Positions 49,169 to 60,549 of a DNA stretch of 64,000 nucleotides are shown here, in pieces; position 1 is the stretch's first letter; each line of letters begins with the position of its first letter. The position numbers were made by a program, and so were the translations under genes. Origin of the DNA: Udeniomyces pyricola (Eukaryota > Basidiomycota > Tremellomycetes > Cystofilobasidiales > Mrakiaceae); contig BCIK01000001.1 in the NCBI GenBank assembly GCA_039545295.1, positions 1,798,001-1,862,000 of the forward strand, read 5' to 3'. The notes beneath the pieces are model-generated. The model worked only from the letters and a program-made list of their open reading frames with translations. It did no database searches and had not been told where the DNA came from.

Positions 49169-51754
49169 ATGAGCGACGATCTGTCCGAAGAGCTCCTCGC
49201 GCTTGTCGACGATCCCAGGGAATCCAAAAAGCGCACAAAGTCCTCTTCGAGCTCCAATAAACGCAGAAAGTTCGGTCCTTCTCCCCGGACCAACGCCTCA
49301 TACTCCCCTCTCTTTCTCTCTTCGGCAGCTTGTCTCGCAGTAGGCTGACTGCACTCCGTCTCTCGTCTTGGTCATTTATCCCACGTATCTATCAGACCTG
49401 CTCCTGACTCCGAAGATGAACAGCCGATGGATCTCGAGAGCGAAGAGGACGAACCCTCAGCCAGCTACAACCCTTACAAGCTCGAGGGTATATACAAGGA
49501 TGAGGTCGACCGCGCCGAGTTTGTCCTTCCTTCGATCTCTCCCTTCTTTGAGAAATTCAGACTGCGCATAATTGATTGATAAGCGTTCATGTTGTACACT
49601 GGGGCTTGTCCAGGATTATGAGGATGGGCGAACTCGAAAGAGAAAACGTGCTTGCGACTCGTCAAGCCGAAAAGGCCAAGTTCGACGAGAAGCGTCAGAT
49701 TGACGCTTTGTTCCGCTCTAGGAATGATGCGCTGACTGGCGTGGCCGGAGCCGCCAAGCGTTCGTCAGAATTGTCTCGCCATATTGGCTACGTGTGGTTG
49801 AGTGATCTGGCTCAGGCACATAGTTGACTTCCTTCCCCGTTGTTCGTTCAACCGAACATCTCTTTCCTGATCATCAGGCCAGCATCAATCGACCGGCACA
49901 ACCAACGAGAAGAGGAAGGGCCTTGAGGAACTCAAGAGGAAGCGCGTGGAGAAGAGCGATAGGCAGACTAAGAAGGTGAGCGCATCAGTATTCTCTGCCA
50001 TGCTCTCAACCCGACGACCTAAACTCACTGCATCTTGGCGTCTGCTTTTGTCCATACGCGGCTCGGATACTTAGCGCGGAGGATCGAACTATTCGCCTTC
50101 AAGGCGGTCAGTTTCAGACTCTGACGATGAGGGAGGACCGTCCCGCCGTTCTGATGAAGACGATGACGAGAGGACCAAGCGAGTTCGCGACGCGATTGAA
50201 CTCGACGATCTTCAGAGAATCCGATTGAGCCGAGGCACTTTGGCCGAGAAGGCGTCTCTCCCGTTCTTTGAGCAAATCGTCGTGGGTACGTTGAGCTCCT
50301 CGTCCCCCGACTTCACTGTTGCCATAACCCTCGTTCACTAACACGATGTCATTCGCTCACCAGGCGGGTTCGTTCGGTACATGGTTAGCTCGAAGGAGAG
50401 ACAAAACAAGTATCGTGTTTGTGAAGTTATCGGTCCGTTGTCCTCGCTCCTTTGTTGGCGGCATGCCGTTCGATAGTTCGAGACAAGTCACCATCAAGAG
50501 CACTGACATAGATCTGTCATTTTTATAGCTCTCGAGACCCATAAGCCGTACGACTTTGAGGGTATTCGGGATGACCGCCGGTTACGACTCAAGTACGGTA
50601 GCGAAGAGCGGGCCCTAACAATGGAACAGGTCTCCAACGCCGACTTCACCCAGGTCAGGATAACCAACTCTTATATGACGCTAAGGAGTGTGAACCTAGT
50701 TTCTGAACTCCTAGTTTGCATTCATCTCTCTCTTCGCAGGATGAGTTTGACCATTGGACACAGCGTATGAAGGCCGACAAGATGGACTTGCCGACCAGGA
50801 GCGCGATCCGAAAGAAGAGGGAGGAGTGGGAAGAGCTCGCCTTGAGAAGATTGACTGATGTAAGCTTTCCTGTTCGTTGCGGCAAGTAGCATGTACAAGT
50901 TCCACCAGACCTCTAAACACGTGTCCCTTCCCGCATACTGTCCGTTCTCTGTTTCCCATCCCACCTCCCGCCATAACCGTTGTACGCTTGTTCTTTCATT
51001 CGCGTCGCTTTTCTCCCTACTCCTCCTTCCAGGCCGATGTCTCAGCAATTGTTCGCCGCAAAAATGCGCTTAGTCGTCCTAAGACCTCAGACGCTCGGCT
51101 GGAGCTGAACCGTCGTCGGGCGGAGCATACCATGGCCATCCGACGAAAAGACTACGACGAAGTTGAGCGACTTGCTCAAGAAATCGAAAACATCGAACGA
51201 GAACTCAACAGTGCCCTTCCACCTGCTCCTACGGGCTCGACGAACGACATAATGGCCCGTTTGAACGAAAAGAACCGCAAGGCTCAGGCTGAGGCGATTC
51301 GCAAGTCGGATGCTGAGAAGAAAGAGCAGAGGCGTTTGGCTGCGCTTGGGTTGGGCAGCGAGCTGAACAATGGTCCGGTAGACGTCAGTGCTCGAGTAAA
51401 GACTAAGCTGCGTGTCCACGATGTTCGGTATGTCTTCCTCTTCCTTCTGTTTTTTTTTTTTTTTTTTTTTTGCTTGTTTCATGTGCTTGATTTCGTTCTT
51501 CTTGTCGAACTTCAGGGCCAAAGCAAAATCGGTTGTCCTGATTCATTGAGCTTCTTTCGCTGATCACACGGTTCTTTCTCAATCATAGCTCTAGCAACCC
51601 AGCCACGCCTATTCCAGGCTCTCCTATCGTTCCACCTGTGACTGAATCTAAATCGGCCGTCCCGGATCTATCGCTTGCTGGCAGCATTAAGGAAAAGAAA
51701 AGGATCGAGACCGCCGTCGTACAGTCGCTCGACCTCGACCTCGGAGATTTTTAA
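49169..51754 (+). CDS. RTF1: RTF1, Paf1-complex subunit with Plus3 domain
   Basis: Nuclear transcription elongation factor of the Paf1 complex; promotes H2B ubiquitylation and binds phosphorylated Spt5. Start ATG 49169 (MSDDLSEELLALVDDPRESK). An acidic/basic N-terminus is followed by EGIYKDEVDRAE, RIMRMGELEREN and VLATRQAEKAKFDEKRQ, the conserved histone-modification region, then KRKGLEELKRKRVEKSDRQ. Plus3 domain: IRLSRGTLAEKASLPFFEQI (50215-50280), GGFVRYMV (50363 on), YRVCEVI, YDFEGIRDDRRLRLKYG and FTQDEFDHWTQRM (50740-50780). A long charged coiled coil comes next (SAIRKKREEWEELALRRLTD to ARLNEKNRKAQAEAIRKSDA). The tail ends SLDLDLGDF, stop TAA 51752-51754. An intron near 51450 contains a T homopolymer of about 20. 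Confidence 0.95.
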
Positions 51755-51860
51755 CCATGTTCGAGTGCCCTTGCACGCTCACGACCCCAATGATGACGAA
51801 TTCAAGACGCCTTTACTATCCTCGTATAACGGATTAAACAATGGTTCATGTAGACACAAG

Positions 51861-53257
51861 TTACATTTCTTCATCGTCGTCAAAGAGAGATTCTTCCGGG
51901 TAATCACCAGTTCTGACGCGATCCGGTCGAACCTAATAGCCGTCGTAGATGTTGAGACAAACATGCAGCGAAAAAAAAAAGGCAATTGGAACCTCGTTGA
52001 TCAGATTCGCACGGTCCAACGTAGGTTGATAAACACAGCCCAAAAGAAAAGCAACAGAAATAGCGGGACACACAAAGAGGCCGTGGGATGGCTTGCATGC
52101 GAAGTATATTTCCCCGTCAACACTGCAGGAAGCCGAACAGCATGTAAGGCGCGTAGTGAGTTTATATCTTGAAGGCATCACTGATCGCAGTGACAGATTG
52201 TCCTTACCTGCCATTGTTCTTGCCAAGAGGTTCGTCGAGCTCAACCCCAACCCAAACGCCGGCGGTCTTGCCCTTGCCGAAGGCAGTCTCTCCAACGAAG
52301 GCAAGCCGGCCTCGAGCTGTCATGCCTCCTAACGTATCGACCTCGCATCTGTCGCCGATGGTCGAGAGGTGACCCAAAGATAGCAAAGGTGTGGCCGGCG
52401 TGGATGATATTGGCTCAGAGGGCGCGAATTTGGGGCCCAACTGGTTGCGTTTTAAGTATGACTGGACAGTGTCTATTAGATGAAAAGATGTAACCTATTA
52501 GGAATAGAACGAGGCGGATGAAGACTGACACGTTGTTAACAAGCAACGCACCGGAGCGACGCTCGTATTCTTCCTTGGTCAGCTCAAACTTTTGCACAGC
52601 CGAGGCATCGGTGTAGGCTCCTGGAGCAGAGGCATGGGGGTCCAGGTTGGCCACCTATGGATTCGTAGATCAGGTACGGCACTGAATATGCCACCATCGG
52701 GCCGATTGAAAGGGGACGCTACCTTGACGCACATCCAATCTGCAGAATCGGATACGCCATATGGTATGAGTGGGGGACGCGATCGGGTTGCTACGGTGAG
52801 TCGTCAACTCGTCAAGGTTTGAAGGACACACCTGCCACGCCATAGCTCGCGAGAGATCTGCTGTCATCAGTCAGATCGCAAACATGCTCTCCACCATCAG
52901 TACGCAGCAACGAGAGCGACTGAAAGTCGGATGGGATGCCGGTAATAGGCTCGAATTTGAGCTGATTGGGAAGGGAAGGGGGGGGGGCAAAAAGGGGAAT
53001 ACCACGTTAGACGGTATAAGTGCTATGAGCCAAATGATGAGAGCAAGAGAAATGGAACGATATGTACCTTGAGCTGGGAGATGGATGTGTCGGCATCGAG
53101 TTTTCGCTCGGAATGGGTATCGGGCGAAGACAGCCAGACGGTGCTGTTGTTGCGGATCCGGGAGCGAGAACGGGTGAGGATGTCGGCTTGATGGATGAGG
53201 CATGAGGACGGGCGAGTGGGATGACGTACACGTTGTTGGCTCTGAAGGCATCCATAG
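51861..53257 (-). CDS. ALF1: Tubulin-folding cofactor B (CAP-Gly)
   Basis: Chaperone that handles alpha-tubulin together with cofactor E. A ubiquitin-like N-terminus is visible as [20 protein letters not shown] and DTSISQLK (53070-53130), followed by exons to about 52700. Then [14 protein letters not shown]...[14 protein letters not shown] (52560-52650) and [10 protein letters not shown]. The CAP-Gly domain runs from about 52200-52350: [50 protein letters not shown], then [18 protein letters not shown] on the next exon. The C-terminus is [16 protein letters not shown] with TAA at 51861-51863; the acidic Met-ending tail fits the cofactor B tail that contacts other CAP-Gly proteins. The start is uncertain: ATG 53257 (MDAFRANN) is not in the frame of the conserved N-terminus without an intron that I could not place. 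Only 106 bp separate it from RTF1. Confidence 0.85.
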
Positions 53258-53626
53258 TGTTGGAGGTGGTGTGTATGTATGTATGGTGATAGTACGTACT
53301 GATGGAGTAAATGATATATAAGTGGTTCTTCGACGGGCGGGGAGGGCTGCGGTTGATGCATGATACGTTGACTGTTGAATGATGCGTAACGCCTAACGCT
53401 CCGGTACTTGTTACGCCTGTAGTCACGCTGCGTTACGGTACGGCCAGGTGTGTTACGTAATTTCCTTCCCCTGCCTTGATCGATGGCTTGCCAAGTGCCG
53501 ATGTTGCTACATGATATAAACTATAGCGTTTCCATCACCACCATCACCCACTCCGTCCATTCATCCACCCATCCACCCATTTACCCGTTCACCCGTTCAC
53601 CCATCCTTCCACCGCTCATATCAACC
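53258..53626. other. Divergent intergenic region cofactor B / glutaredoxin
   Basis: Shared promoter region, with the CACCCATCCACCCATT-type repeats of the glutaredoxin leader (53555-53610). No gene seen, though the cofactor B first exon may extend into it. Confidence 0.45.
53515..53520 (+). promoter_or_regulatory. Possible TATA box of the glutaredoxin gene
   Basis: TATAAA about 110 bp before the start codon, followed by a C/T-rich leader. Position and sequence only. Confidence 0.4.
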
Positions 53627-54319
53627 ATGTCTGTCAAGTCCATCGTCGAAAAGGCCATCCAGGACGACTTTGTCGTCGTCTTCAGCAAGACCACCTGCCC
53701 TTACTGCCGAAAGGCAAGTCTACCTCTCCTTTCCTGTTCTCCTCATCCGCTACGCTCGCTATCACCTCCCTCCCTCTTTTTCTTGCTGACTAGTCTATCA
53801 TCCTTGCCCAACCCATTATCTCTGCTCGTTCATCTAGGCCAAGGCTCTTCTCCAGAGTCTCTCTCTCCCCGAGGGCAAGAAGGTCAAGGTCTTTGAGGTC
53901 AGTCTTCTGATTCCATCGCGCGATCGCGTCATCATTTCAACAGACGCAAGCTCTCTCTCCATGCGGCCTTCGCCACTCTTCGGTGTTCCGCTGCCCGTCT
54001 GGTCTCGACCTATGCCTGCCTAACGCTTTCATGTGCCTCTTTTCATCGATTCTTCATCTAGCTCAATGAGATGGAAGAAGGGGCCGACATCCAGGCGTAT
54101 CTTGCCGACAAGACTGGCCAGCGAACGGTCCCCAACATCTTCATTGGCGAGAAGCACGTCAGTCCTTTTCTCGTATCCCACCCTATCGCTGGCGCGGTCC
54201 CTACACTACGCACTGCATGTACTCATTTTGCTATCGCTCATCCATCGCAGGTCGGCGGAAGTGATGATCTTGCCCAGGCGGAGCGAAGCGGACAGCTTGC
54301 CAAACTCATTGGCCAGTAG
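53627..54319 (+). CDS. Dithiol glutaredoxin (CPYC)
   Basis: Glutathione-dependent thiol-disulfide oxidoreductase of about 100 residues. Start ATG 53627 gives [20 protein letters not shown], then KTTCPYCRK with the CPYC active site (53693-53704). Next exon: [20 protein letters not shown]; next: [33 protein letters not shown] with the cis-Pro TVPN motif; last exon: [20 protein letters not shown], stop TAG 54317-54319. GGSDD is the glutathione-binding loop. The first intron begins GCAAGT (53714) instead of GT: only this boundary keeps the conserved CRK-AKALLQ frame. Short form without a clear targeting signal, so cytosolic as judged here. Confidence 0.95.
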
Positions 54320-54406
54320 GATAGTTCATCGAAATCTCTATGTTCATGTATCCACTATGCTTTGACCTCCTCTCGTTTCCCCGAAAATTCGAGTACCGGC
54401 TTATCT

Positions 54407-56340
54407 TTAGCCCCATGGTGGATACGACCGTACTTTGCTAAAGTAAAACGGTTTCGTATGGAACAGGTTGATGGGAACCTCTTCGCCTGTCTCGAGGTGG
54501 GTTGAAGCATACTGTATCATGTCGAGCTTGTTCCAACGACCACGGGTGGTAGAGTTGAGAGATAGCCGCATGTCTGCAAGAGCAACTTGGGCCATGTTCA
54601 GCGAAAAGGGGAAGCCAGGTACTCGTGCTCAAGATTGATATGAGAGTGTGAACTCACCAAAGGTGTACCTGTATCGGGTCGCGCCAACCTCGAGAAGCTC
54701 GGACAAACGCACATCTCCATCTTCATGGAGCTGCCAGATCCCAACGTGAGTTCCCTTATCTTTGAGCTGACGAGATACTCTAGGAACGAGCGTCGAGGGG
54801 CTAACAATCACAAACACAGTCATTTTAGCCCGTCTGCTGGGTCGTCTCATCGCTGCCTGAAGTTAACACGACCCAGCCAAGCATAATCAGCGAGGAAAAC
54901 GGCCCACTTACTGCTCCGTTGAGAGCACACTCAAGACCGTCGAATCTGAGAAGAAGCGAAGGATTCTATGGTACGTGATCAGGTGTACCGGCTGAATCCA
55001 GACATTCTCTGACACTCCTGGACGAAGGTCTGATTCGAAAGAGAGACCAAGCGGGAGTATGAGATCACCGAACTCGATACGGAGTAGCTAGCATGAGATT
55101 GACTTGGGGTATGAGGGCCGGACCCACAATGACAAATACTGATGTAAACTCCATCCATTCTGCAGCAAACGACGCAAATGCAGTGTCAACATCATGCATG
55201 TTGCGCGATCGGATAAGGAATCGCTGATAGAAATCATTCCTGCAACGCACCTGATTCGAGGCCTGCGAATAAACAGGTCCCGATAGTCGCGACCGAACGG
55301 CCGTACAAGTTCAGTGACGGGAAGGGGTTCCAGTATCTGAGGCGGACGGTATGCTAGAGAGCAGAGTTCTCTGATATCCGTACCCCAGGGACGAATGTCA
55401 ATCAGAAAGATGAAGTATAGGACAAGGAGAAGAGTGAGGGTACGAAGGAGTAAGCTTGATGACGTAATAAGACGCGATGACTTAATCGGCGATGCGCGAC
55501 GACGTACTTCCAAATCGACACCTCTTTGCTCAGAACAAACGCTTTTTTGCAGACGAGCGAGAAGCGAAGAAGACTCGAGACATCTCCCGCTTGGGCCAGC
55601 GATCGGAGGATAAGGGTGGACACCTCAAAAGGAAGAGATTCGAGGAGGACAGGCTTGTCCTCTTCGGCCCCTTCAAACTTGAGTGGGACAACTTCGGCCG
55701 TAAGGTCAGCTTCAAGCTGCTCCGTCGAGGAATCAGTGTGAGGAGTGGTGTGATCGTAGGTCGGACCGAGATGACGTTCGACTTGATAGGGAAAGTGGGC
55801 AGGCGGGGCGGTCGAGTGAGGCGGGATGGGAAGGAAAGTGGTGGTTCGTTCGGGCGAAGAGATTTGCCTCTCGTAGAATTTGTCGATCTGATCGTCCAAC
55901 CGAAATGCTTTGCGGTACAGACGAAGAGCTACATCCAGCTTGCCAGCCTTCTCGCTCGCGACGGCTTCTTTGTACATATCAAGGGCGGAAGGGGGCGGAT
56001 GATCGGCATGGGAATGAGCATGATCGGGGACACCGGACTGGGGAGGATAAGACGGAACGGTTGGACGAGAGAATGAGGCCCGGGGAAGGCGTCGCTTATT
56101 ACGGGTAGGTGAAGTAGCAGGAGAGCTCGATGGACTAGTTATCGAAAGATCATCGAATGTTGGTAGGGCAGCCGGAGGGGATCCGATGGTGGCAGTAGGC
56201 GAAGTGGTAGTAGCAGCAGCGGCAGCGGCGGCCTCCCTCGATCGGACCTCGGTGACCCATTGCTGGCGAAAGGACTCGAGCTCATCGTGAAGGGGGGGAG
56301 ATGCTGGAGATGGTGGCATGGAGGTAGCTGATGCGGTCAT
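54407..56340 (-). CDS. HRT3/FBXO9-type F-box protein
   Basis: Substrate receptor of an SCF ubiquitin ligase. Start ATG 56340 (MTASATSMPPSPASPPLHDE). A disordered, Ala/Ser/Pro-rich N-terminus with an Ala run at 56210-56235 is followed by a TPR-like segment: ALDMYKEAVASEKAGKLDVA, LRLYRKAFRLDDQIDKFYER (55860-55970). The F-box is LESLPFEVSTLILRSLAQAG, DVSSLLRFSLVCKKAFVLSK (55550-55660). Then exon blocks matching the FBXO9/Hrt3 C-terminal domain: RFDGVY-type block near 55245, YHRILRFFSDGTVLS-type block near 54930-54970, YRYTFGEF (54640-54670), and RGRWNKLDMIQYASTHLETG, EEVPINLFHTKPFYFSKVRS (54420-54540). Stop at 54407-54409. It is the second F-box protein in the window and unrelated in architecture to the one at the left edge. 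Confidence 0.9.
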
Positions 56341-57081
56341 GATAAAATTTAAGCAAGGTGTCGATGTCGAGGAGAGGGTTGAACCGATCGATCATGGGCG
56401 CTCGCTTCTGCAAGATGTTATACGTCGTTGATGGGATGATTGAACACGACTGCATGCGCAGATTGGCGCAGACAGCTACTGATTCTATTTATGTATTATA
56501 TGTGTATATATATGACGAAGCCTTCGGTTTCACTGCCAGTCGTTCATGAGATGAGTGTATATATGCATAGACTCAAGCATCTTGTTCAAGTGATTTAAAT
56601 AACGAATGTCGACGACTCTGTCGAATTGAAACATCATACAACATCATCATCGACTGCAAGTCACGTTCTCATCATCGACGATAATTATCGGTCTTACTAT
56701 ATATATATATATATAATATTACGATGTAGATTAACAGTCATGACCGGTCATTGATTATATTCTATAGTATCTTTTATCTTTGGAACACCTACGAGTCATC
56801 ACTCGCTCGGACTGAGTATGTGAATATATCCTAGTGTCATACAAATCAACCAATATCATCAACGATGATCATATTGATTGATTATGGATCAATCATGAAT
56901 ACGCGACCTCGCTAGGACGTGCGTTCATATATAATACAATGGACATTAACGTCGTTCAGTATGTATATATCGAGCTCTGCTCATCATCAATCATTCTTCC
57001 GCTTGGGCTCGTTCTTGTCACCCTCCCCCCCCCCCCCCCCCCACCAGACACCGCTCACTGACCAGTCACATCCCCTCCCTC
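56341..57081. other. AT-rich divergent intergenic region HRT3-like / PRP40
   Basis: Strikingly AT-rich relative to the genes, with TATATATATATATAATATT (56698-56717), and a C homopolymer of about 17 just before the PRP40 start (57026-57042). Likely two promoters. No gene recognised. Confidence 0.5.
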
Positions 57082-60000
57082 ATGTCTGCCCCATCCGCTA
57101 CCCCATCAGGTCCTCTCTACACCGAACACACCAACGCAGAGGGTAGAACCTAGTCAGTCTTCCCCTCTTCTCGTTCTCCTCATGACTAGTCCTTTGCACT
57201 CCCACCAACTTCTGATTGTCCCNCCCCCCTCCCCGTCCCNCCCCNCCCCGGTCCTGACAACCCCGCTGTCTACTTGACTCCCATCCAGTTGGTACAACAC
57301 CGCCGACAAGAGCTCCGTCTGGGAGAAGCCCGATGCCCTCAAGACTCCGTTCGAACGTGCTCTCTCTGAAACTCAATGGAAGGAGTATGTCAGCCATGGC
57401 CGAAAGTACTGGGTCCACAAGGAAACCAAGCAGAGTGTCGTGAGCCCCTTGTTCAGCCGCTAGTAAGCCGTCATGGTCGGATGGCATCTCATCTCCTTGA
57501 CCTACCTTGTATTCTGACACAGTGGAATATGCCGGACGAACTTCTACAACTTCTCGAGAGAGTGGCTGCTCAGCAAGCCCCATCGGCGTCGTCCCAGTAA
57601 GCAGATCGCAGCCTGTTCCCTTAGTCTAGTCGCGTCGCTCTGCTTCTAACACGTCGCATCCGGCATCCTCTCTTGGTAGATACGCTCCTCACAAGACCAT
57701 GCCCTCATCGGGCCCGTCAACTCAGAAACAGGCCACTCAGGGATCCAGTGTTTCCGTCGACTCGCCTTCGCGCTTCACACATGCGTCCTCGCTGCCCACG
57801 TCGCTTCCGGCACCCGCCGTCTTCACCCTGGCTGTTCCGATCCGACCGTCGGACCGATACGTTATTCCGGAAGGGGGCTGGAGAACCAAGGAAAAAGCGG
57901 AAGAGGCCTTCATGTACCTTCTAAACAAGACCAACATCGAGGTCACCGCCACCTGGGACCAGGCGATGCGCGCCATCATCACCGATCCCCTTTACAAGTC
58001 TCTCAACTCGCTGGCGGAGAAGAAGGCTGTCTTTACCCGTGTAAGTCATCTATGCTGTCACCGTCGATGAGCAACTTGAACAAAAGACTGATTTGAATGC
58101 ATAACGCGCGCGACCTCTTCCTTTCACAAAGTACATCGAAGCCGCCAAGAGAAGGCTTAGTGAGGAGAAGGAGGCCCGACTGCAAGCCGTTCGACCCCAG
58201 CTTCGAGAGCTCTTGACCAATCACTCGTCGATTCGCTCGTACTCGACATTCAAGACAGCCGACAAACTATTCATTGCCGATGACGTGTGGAAGCTGGCTC
58301 AGGATGAGAGCGAGCGAAAGCTGCTGTTTGATGAGTTCATTTCAGAACTCAAGCATAAGGAGGCGGTCAGTTTCACTTCTGTCATCAGTCTTGTGGGCCT
58401 TTGCTGTTCCTTGAACTCATCACTTAATTGTTGAACACTATCACTAGGCTGAGTCTCGAGAGCGTCGGGATCGGAACATCGAGAAGCTTACAGCGCTCAT
58501 CAAATCCCTCGACTTCACCGTCTCAACTAGATGGAGGCAGGCTCAGGATCGCATCGTGGATACATCCGAGTGGAAAGCCGACCCGGAGTTGCAAAAGACT
58601 GAGGACCTTGATATTTTGCTTCTCTTTGAGGAGTACAATAAACAACTCGAAAAGGAGCACGACGTCGCCGTCAAAAAGGCCAAGATGGAGCGGGCGAGGA
58701 CCGCGAGAAAGGCTCGGGACGATTTCAAGGTGGGGTTCCTGCTACTTTAGCCTACATCTCAAGCGTGCAGTCCTTTGCTCACTCACTCGGCTACATCTTG
58801 TCATCAGGCTCTCCTCCAGGAGCTCGTCGAATCGAAGCAGATTACCGCCAACTCCAAGTGGAAGGACTCGTTCATCATATTTGGCAAAGACCCCCGCTAC
58901 CTAAATCTTCTCGGCAAGCCGGGATCGACTCCGCTTGACCTTTGGATGGACGTTGTCGATGATCTTGAACAAGAACTAGAACAGGCCGCTCTCGATGTGG
59001 AGAAGGTCTTGATTGCGTCTCAGGTGATCATCACTCCCAACACGTCATACGAAGAGGTCACGGCTGTGATTGATGCCAACGAGGACCTTGCAAGTATGGA
59101 GGACAGCAAACTTAAACTCATATTTGACTACGTATGTATCCCATCTTTATGCCGCTCGAGTTAATTTCGTCTAATAGGAAGCTGATTGTTTGATCACTTT
59201 CAGCTGCATGGCCGAGTTGTCGCAAAGCAAGCTGAAGAGGCGCGGCGAGCGGAACGCAAAAAGCGACACCAGATTGAAGACCTACGGTTCGTTTCTCTTT
59301 GGTCTGGATATCATTGAACGTTTTCAATCTATCGGCTACTGACAAACCTCCAATGTATGTCTCTCTTCAGATACGCGTTGAGAAAAGTCGAACCCCCGAT
59401 TGACCTGGACGCTTCATACGAGGATGTGAGTGCATCATAGCTGTAATAAGCGAGTATGTTCTTTTTTTTACGTTGCACAAGAGCTCACTCTCAACACGAT
59501 CTGTACCCCTGCTCCTCATTCTCTCTTGATTCCTTCAATGCACTAGTCGATATCGTCCTTTGAACATCTCCGCGAATTCACCGAAATGACGGATGAGGAT
59601 CGCCGCTACGCTTTTTCCAAGTTCATTAAGCGACAAAAGGTACACGCGCGGTCTCGGAGCCGGTTCAGCCTTCTTTACTGCCCATTGCATTGGTCCACTG
59701 ATGCATGCTTGTCGGTTGTGCACCTTATCTCATAGGAGAAGTTGCGAGAAGCCGAAGAGGACGACGCACGCTCTCACCGCGAGTATTCACGTCGAGATTC
59801 TGGCCGGCACCGACCCTCGCGGGACAGCGATGTTGTGATGGATTACGGCGGTGGGTCCAATGAAAGACGACGAGCCGATGACAACCGGCGAGATCGAGGC
59901 GATTCGAGCAGGAAGCGGAATGGAGAGGTCACTGGGGATGCTACAAATCGTCGAGGTTCGCATGAGGCGGAGAGGGAACCCAAGGTGAGCAAGCCTGGTC

Positions 60001-60128
60001 TTGTTTCTTCACCCAGCACATGTCGCACTTGCTGACTCTTTGTCCGTCTTCTTCCCCTCTTTTCCCCCCTTCAGCGATCACGACTAGGCTCGAAACCGAA
60101 CGATGAGCCGGAGGAGGGCGAGATTTAG
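57082..60128 (+). CDS. PRP40: PRP40-like pre-mRNA splicing factor (WW and FF domains)
   Basis: U1 snRNP-associated factor bridging the 5' splice site and branch-point proteins. Start ATG 57082 (MSAPSATPSGPLYTEHTNAE). WW1: WYNTADKSSVWEKP (57290-57335); WW2: YWVHKETKQSVWNMP (57406-57530, split by an intron). A linker leads to GGWRTKEKAEEAFMYLLNKT, the first FF domain (57880-58040), then YIEAAKRRLSEEKEARLQ. Further FF domains: SIRSYSTFKTADKLF (58230-58370), WRQAQDRIVDTSEWK (58535-58640), WKDSFIIFGKDPRYL (58855-58920), and a last one near 59550-59640 (MTDEDRRYAFSKFIKRQKE). The C-terminus is an RS/RD-rich tail (SHREYSRRDSGRHRPSRDSD) ending GSKPNDEPEEGEI, TAG 60126-60128. The first intron contains three N bases in a poly-C stretch. 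Confidence 0.95.
57223..57245. other. Ambiguous bases (N) at 57223, 57240 and 57245
   Basis: Three N characters within a C-rich stretch of the first PRP40 intron. This is an assembly or base-calling uncertainty and does not touch coding sequence. Confidence 0.95.
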
Positions 60129-60549
60129 CCAGGTCAAGCGAGGCAAGCGGTGAGCTCGGTTTCCAGCCGTCTTCCTCTGCGGTTCTCGGTTCCCTGTGAA
60201 CGATATTGCAATAATGTGCCCAGAAAAAGTGGAAAGAAGACAATGCAAGACACGACCCCATGCCATGAACGAGACGATAAAACTCGAGACAGAAAGCAAA
60301 CGGACCAGGCAGAAAAGGGAAGTAGAGCAGAAAGCAGATTGGTTCGTATAGTGTATGCGTGAGAATCGTAAATATGAGATTGGTGGATGGACAGGGTACC
60401 AAGAAAAATAAATAAAATTATAATACGATTCAATAGAACGAGGGTGTACGTGCATCCAGAGGAGATCTTGGATGGCGGAAGGCGTGAAAGTCTGATACAG
60501 GTCTTATATGGGTACATATTTGGCAGGTCGATGTGGCGAAAGAGGAAGA
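60129..60549. other. Convergent intergenic region
   Basis: 3' flanks of PRP40 and the DUF6534 gene; contains AAAAATAAATAAAATTATAATA near 60404-60425 (two adjoining AT-rich tracts), plausible polyadenylation context. No gene seen. Confidence 0.45.
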
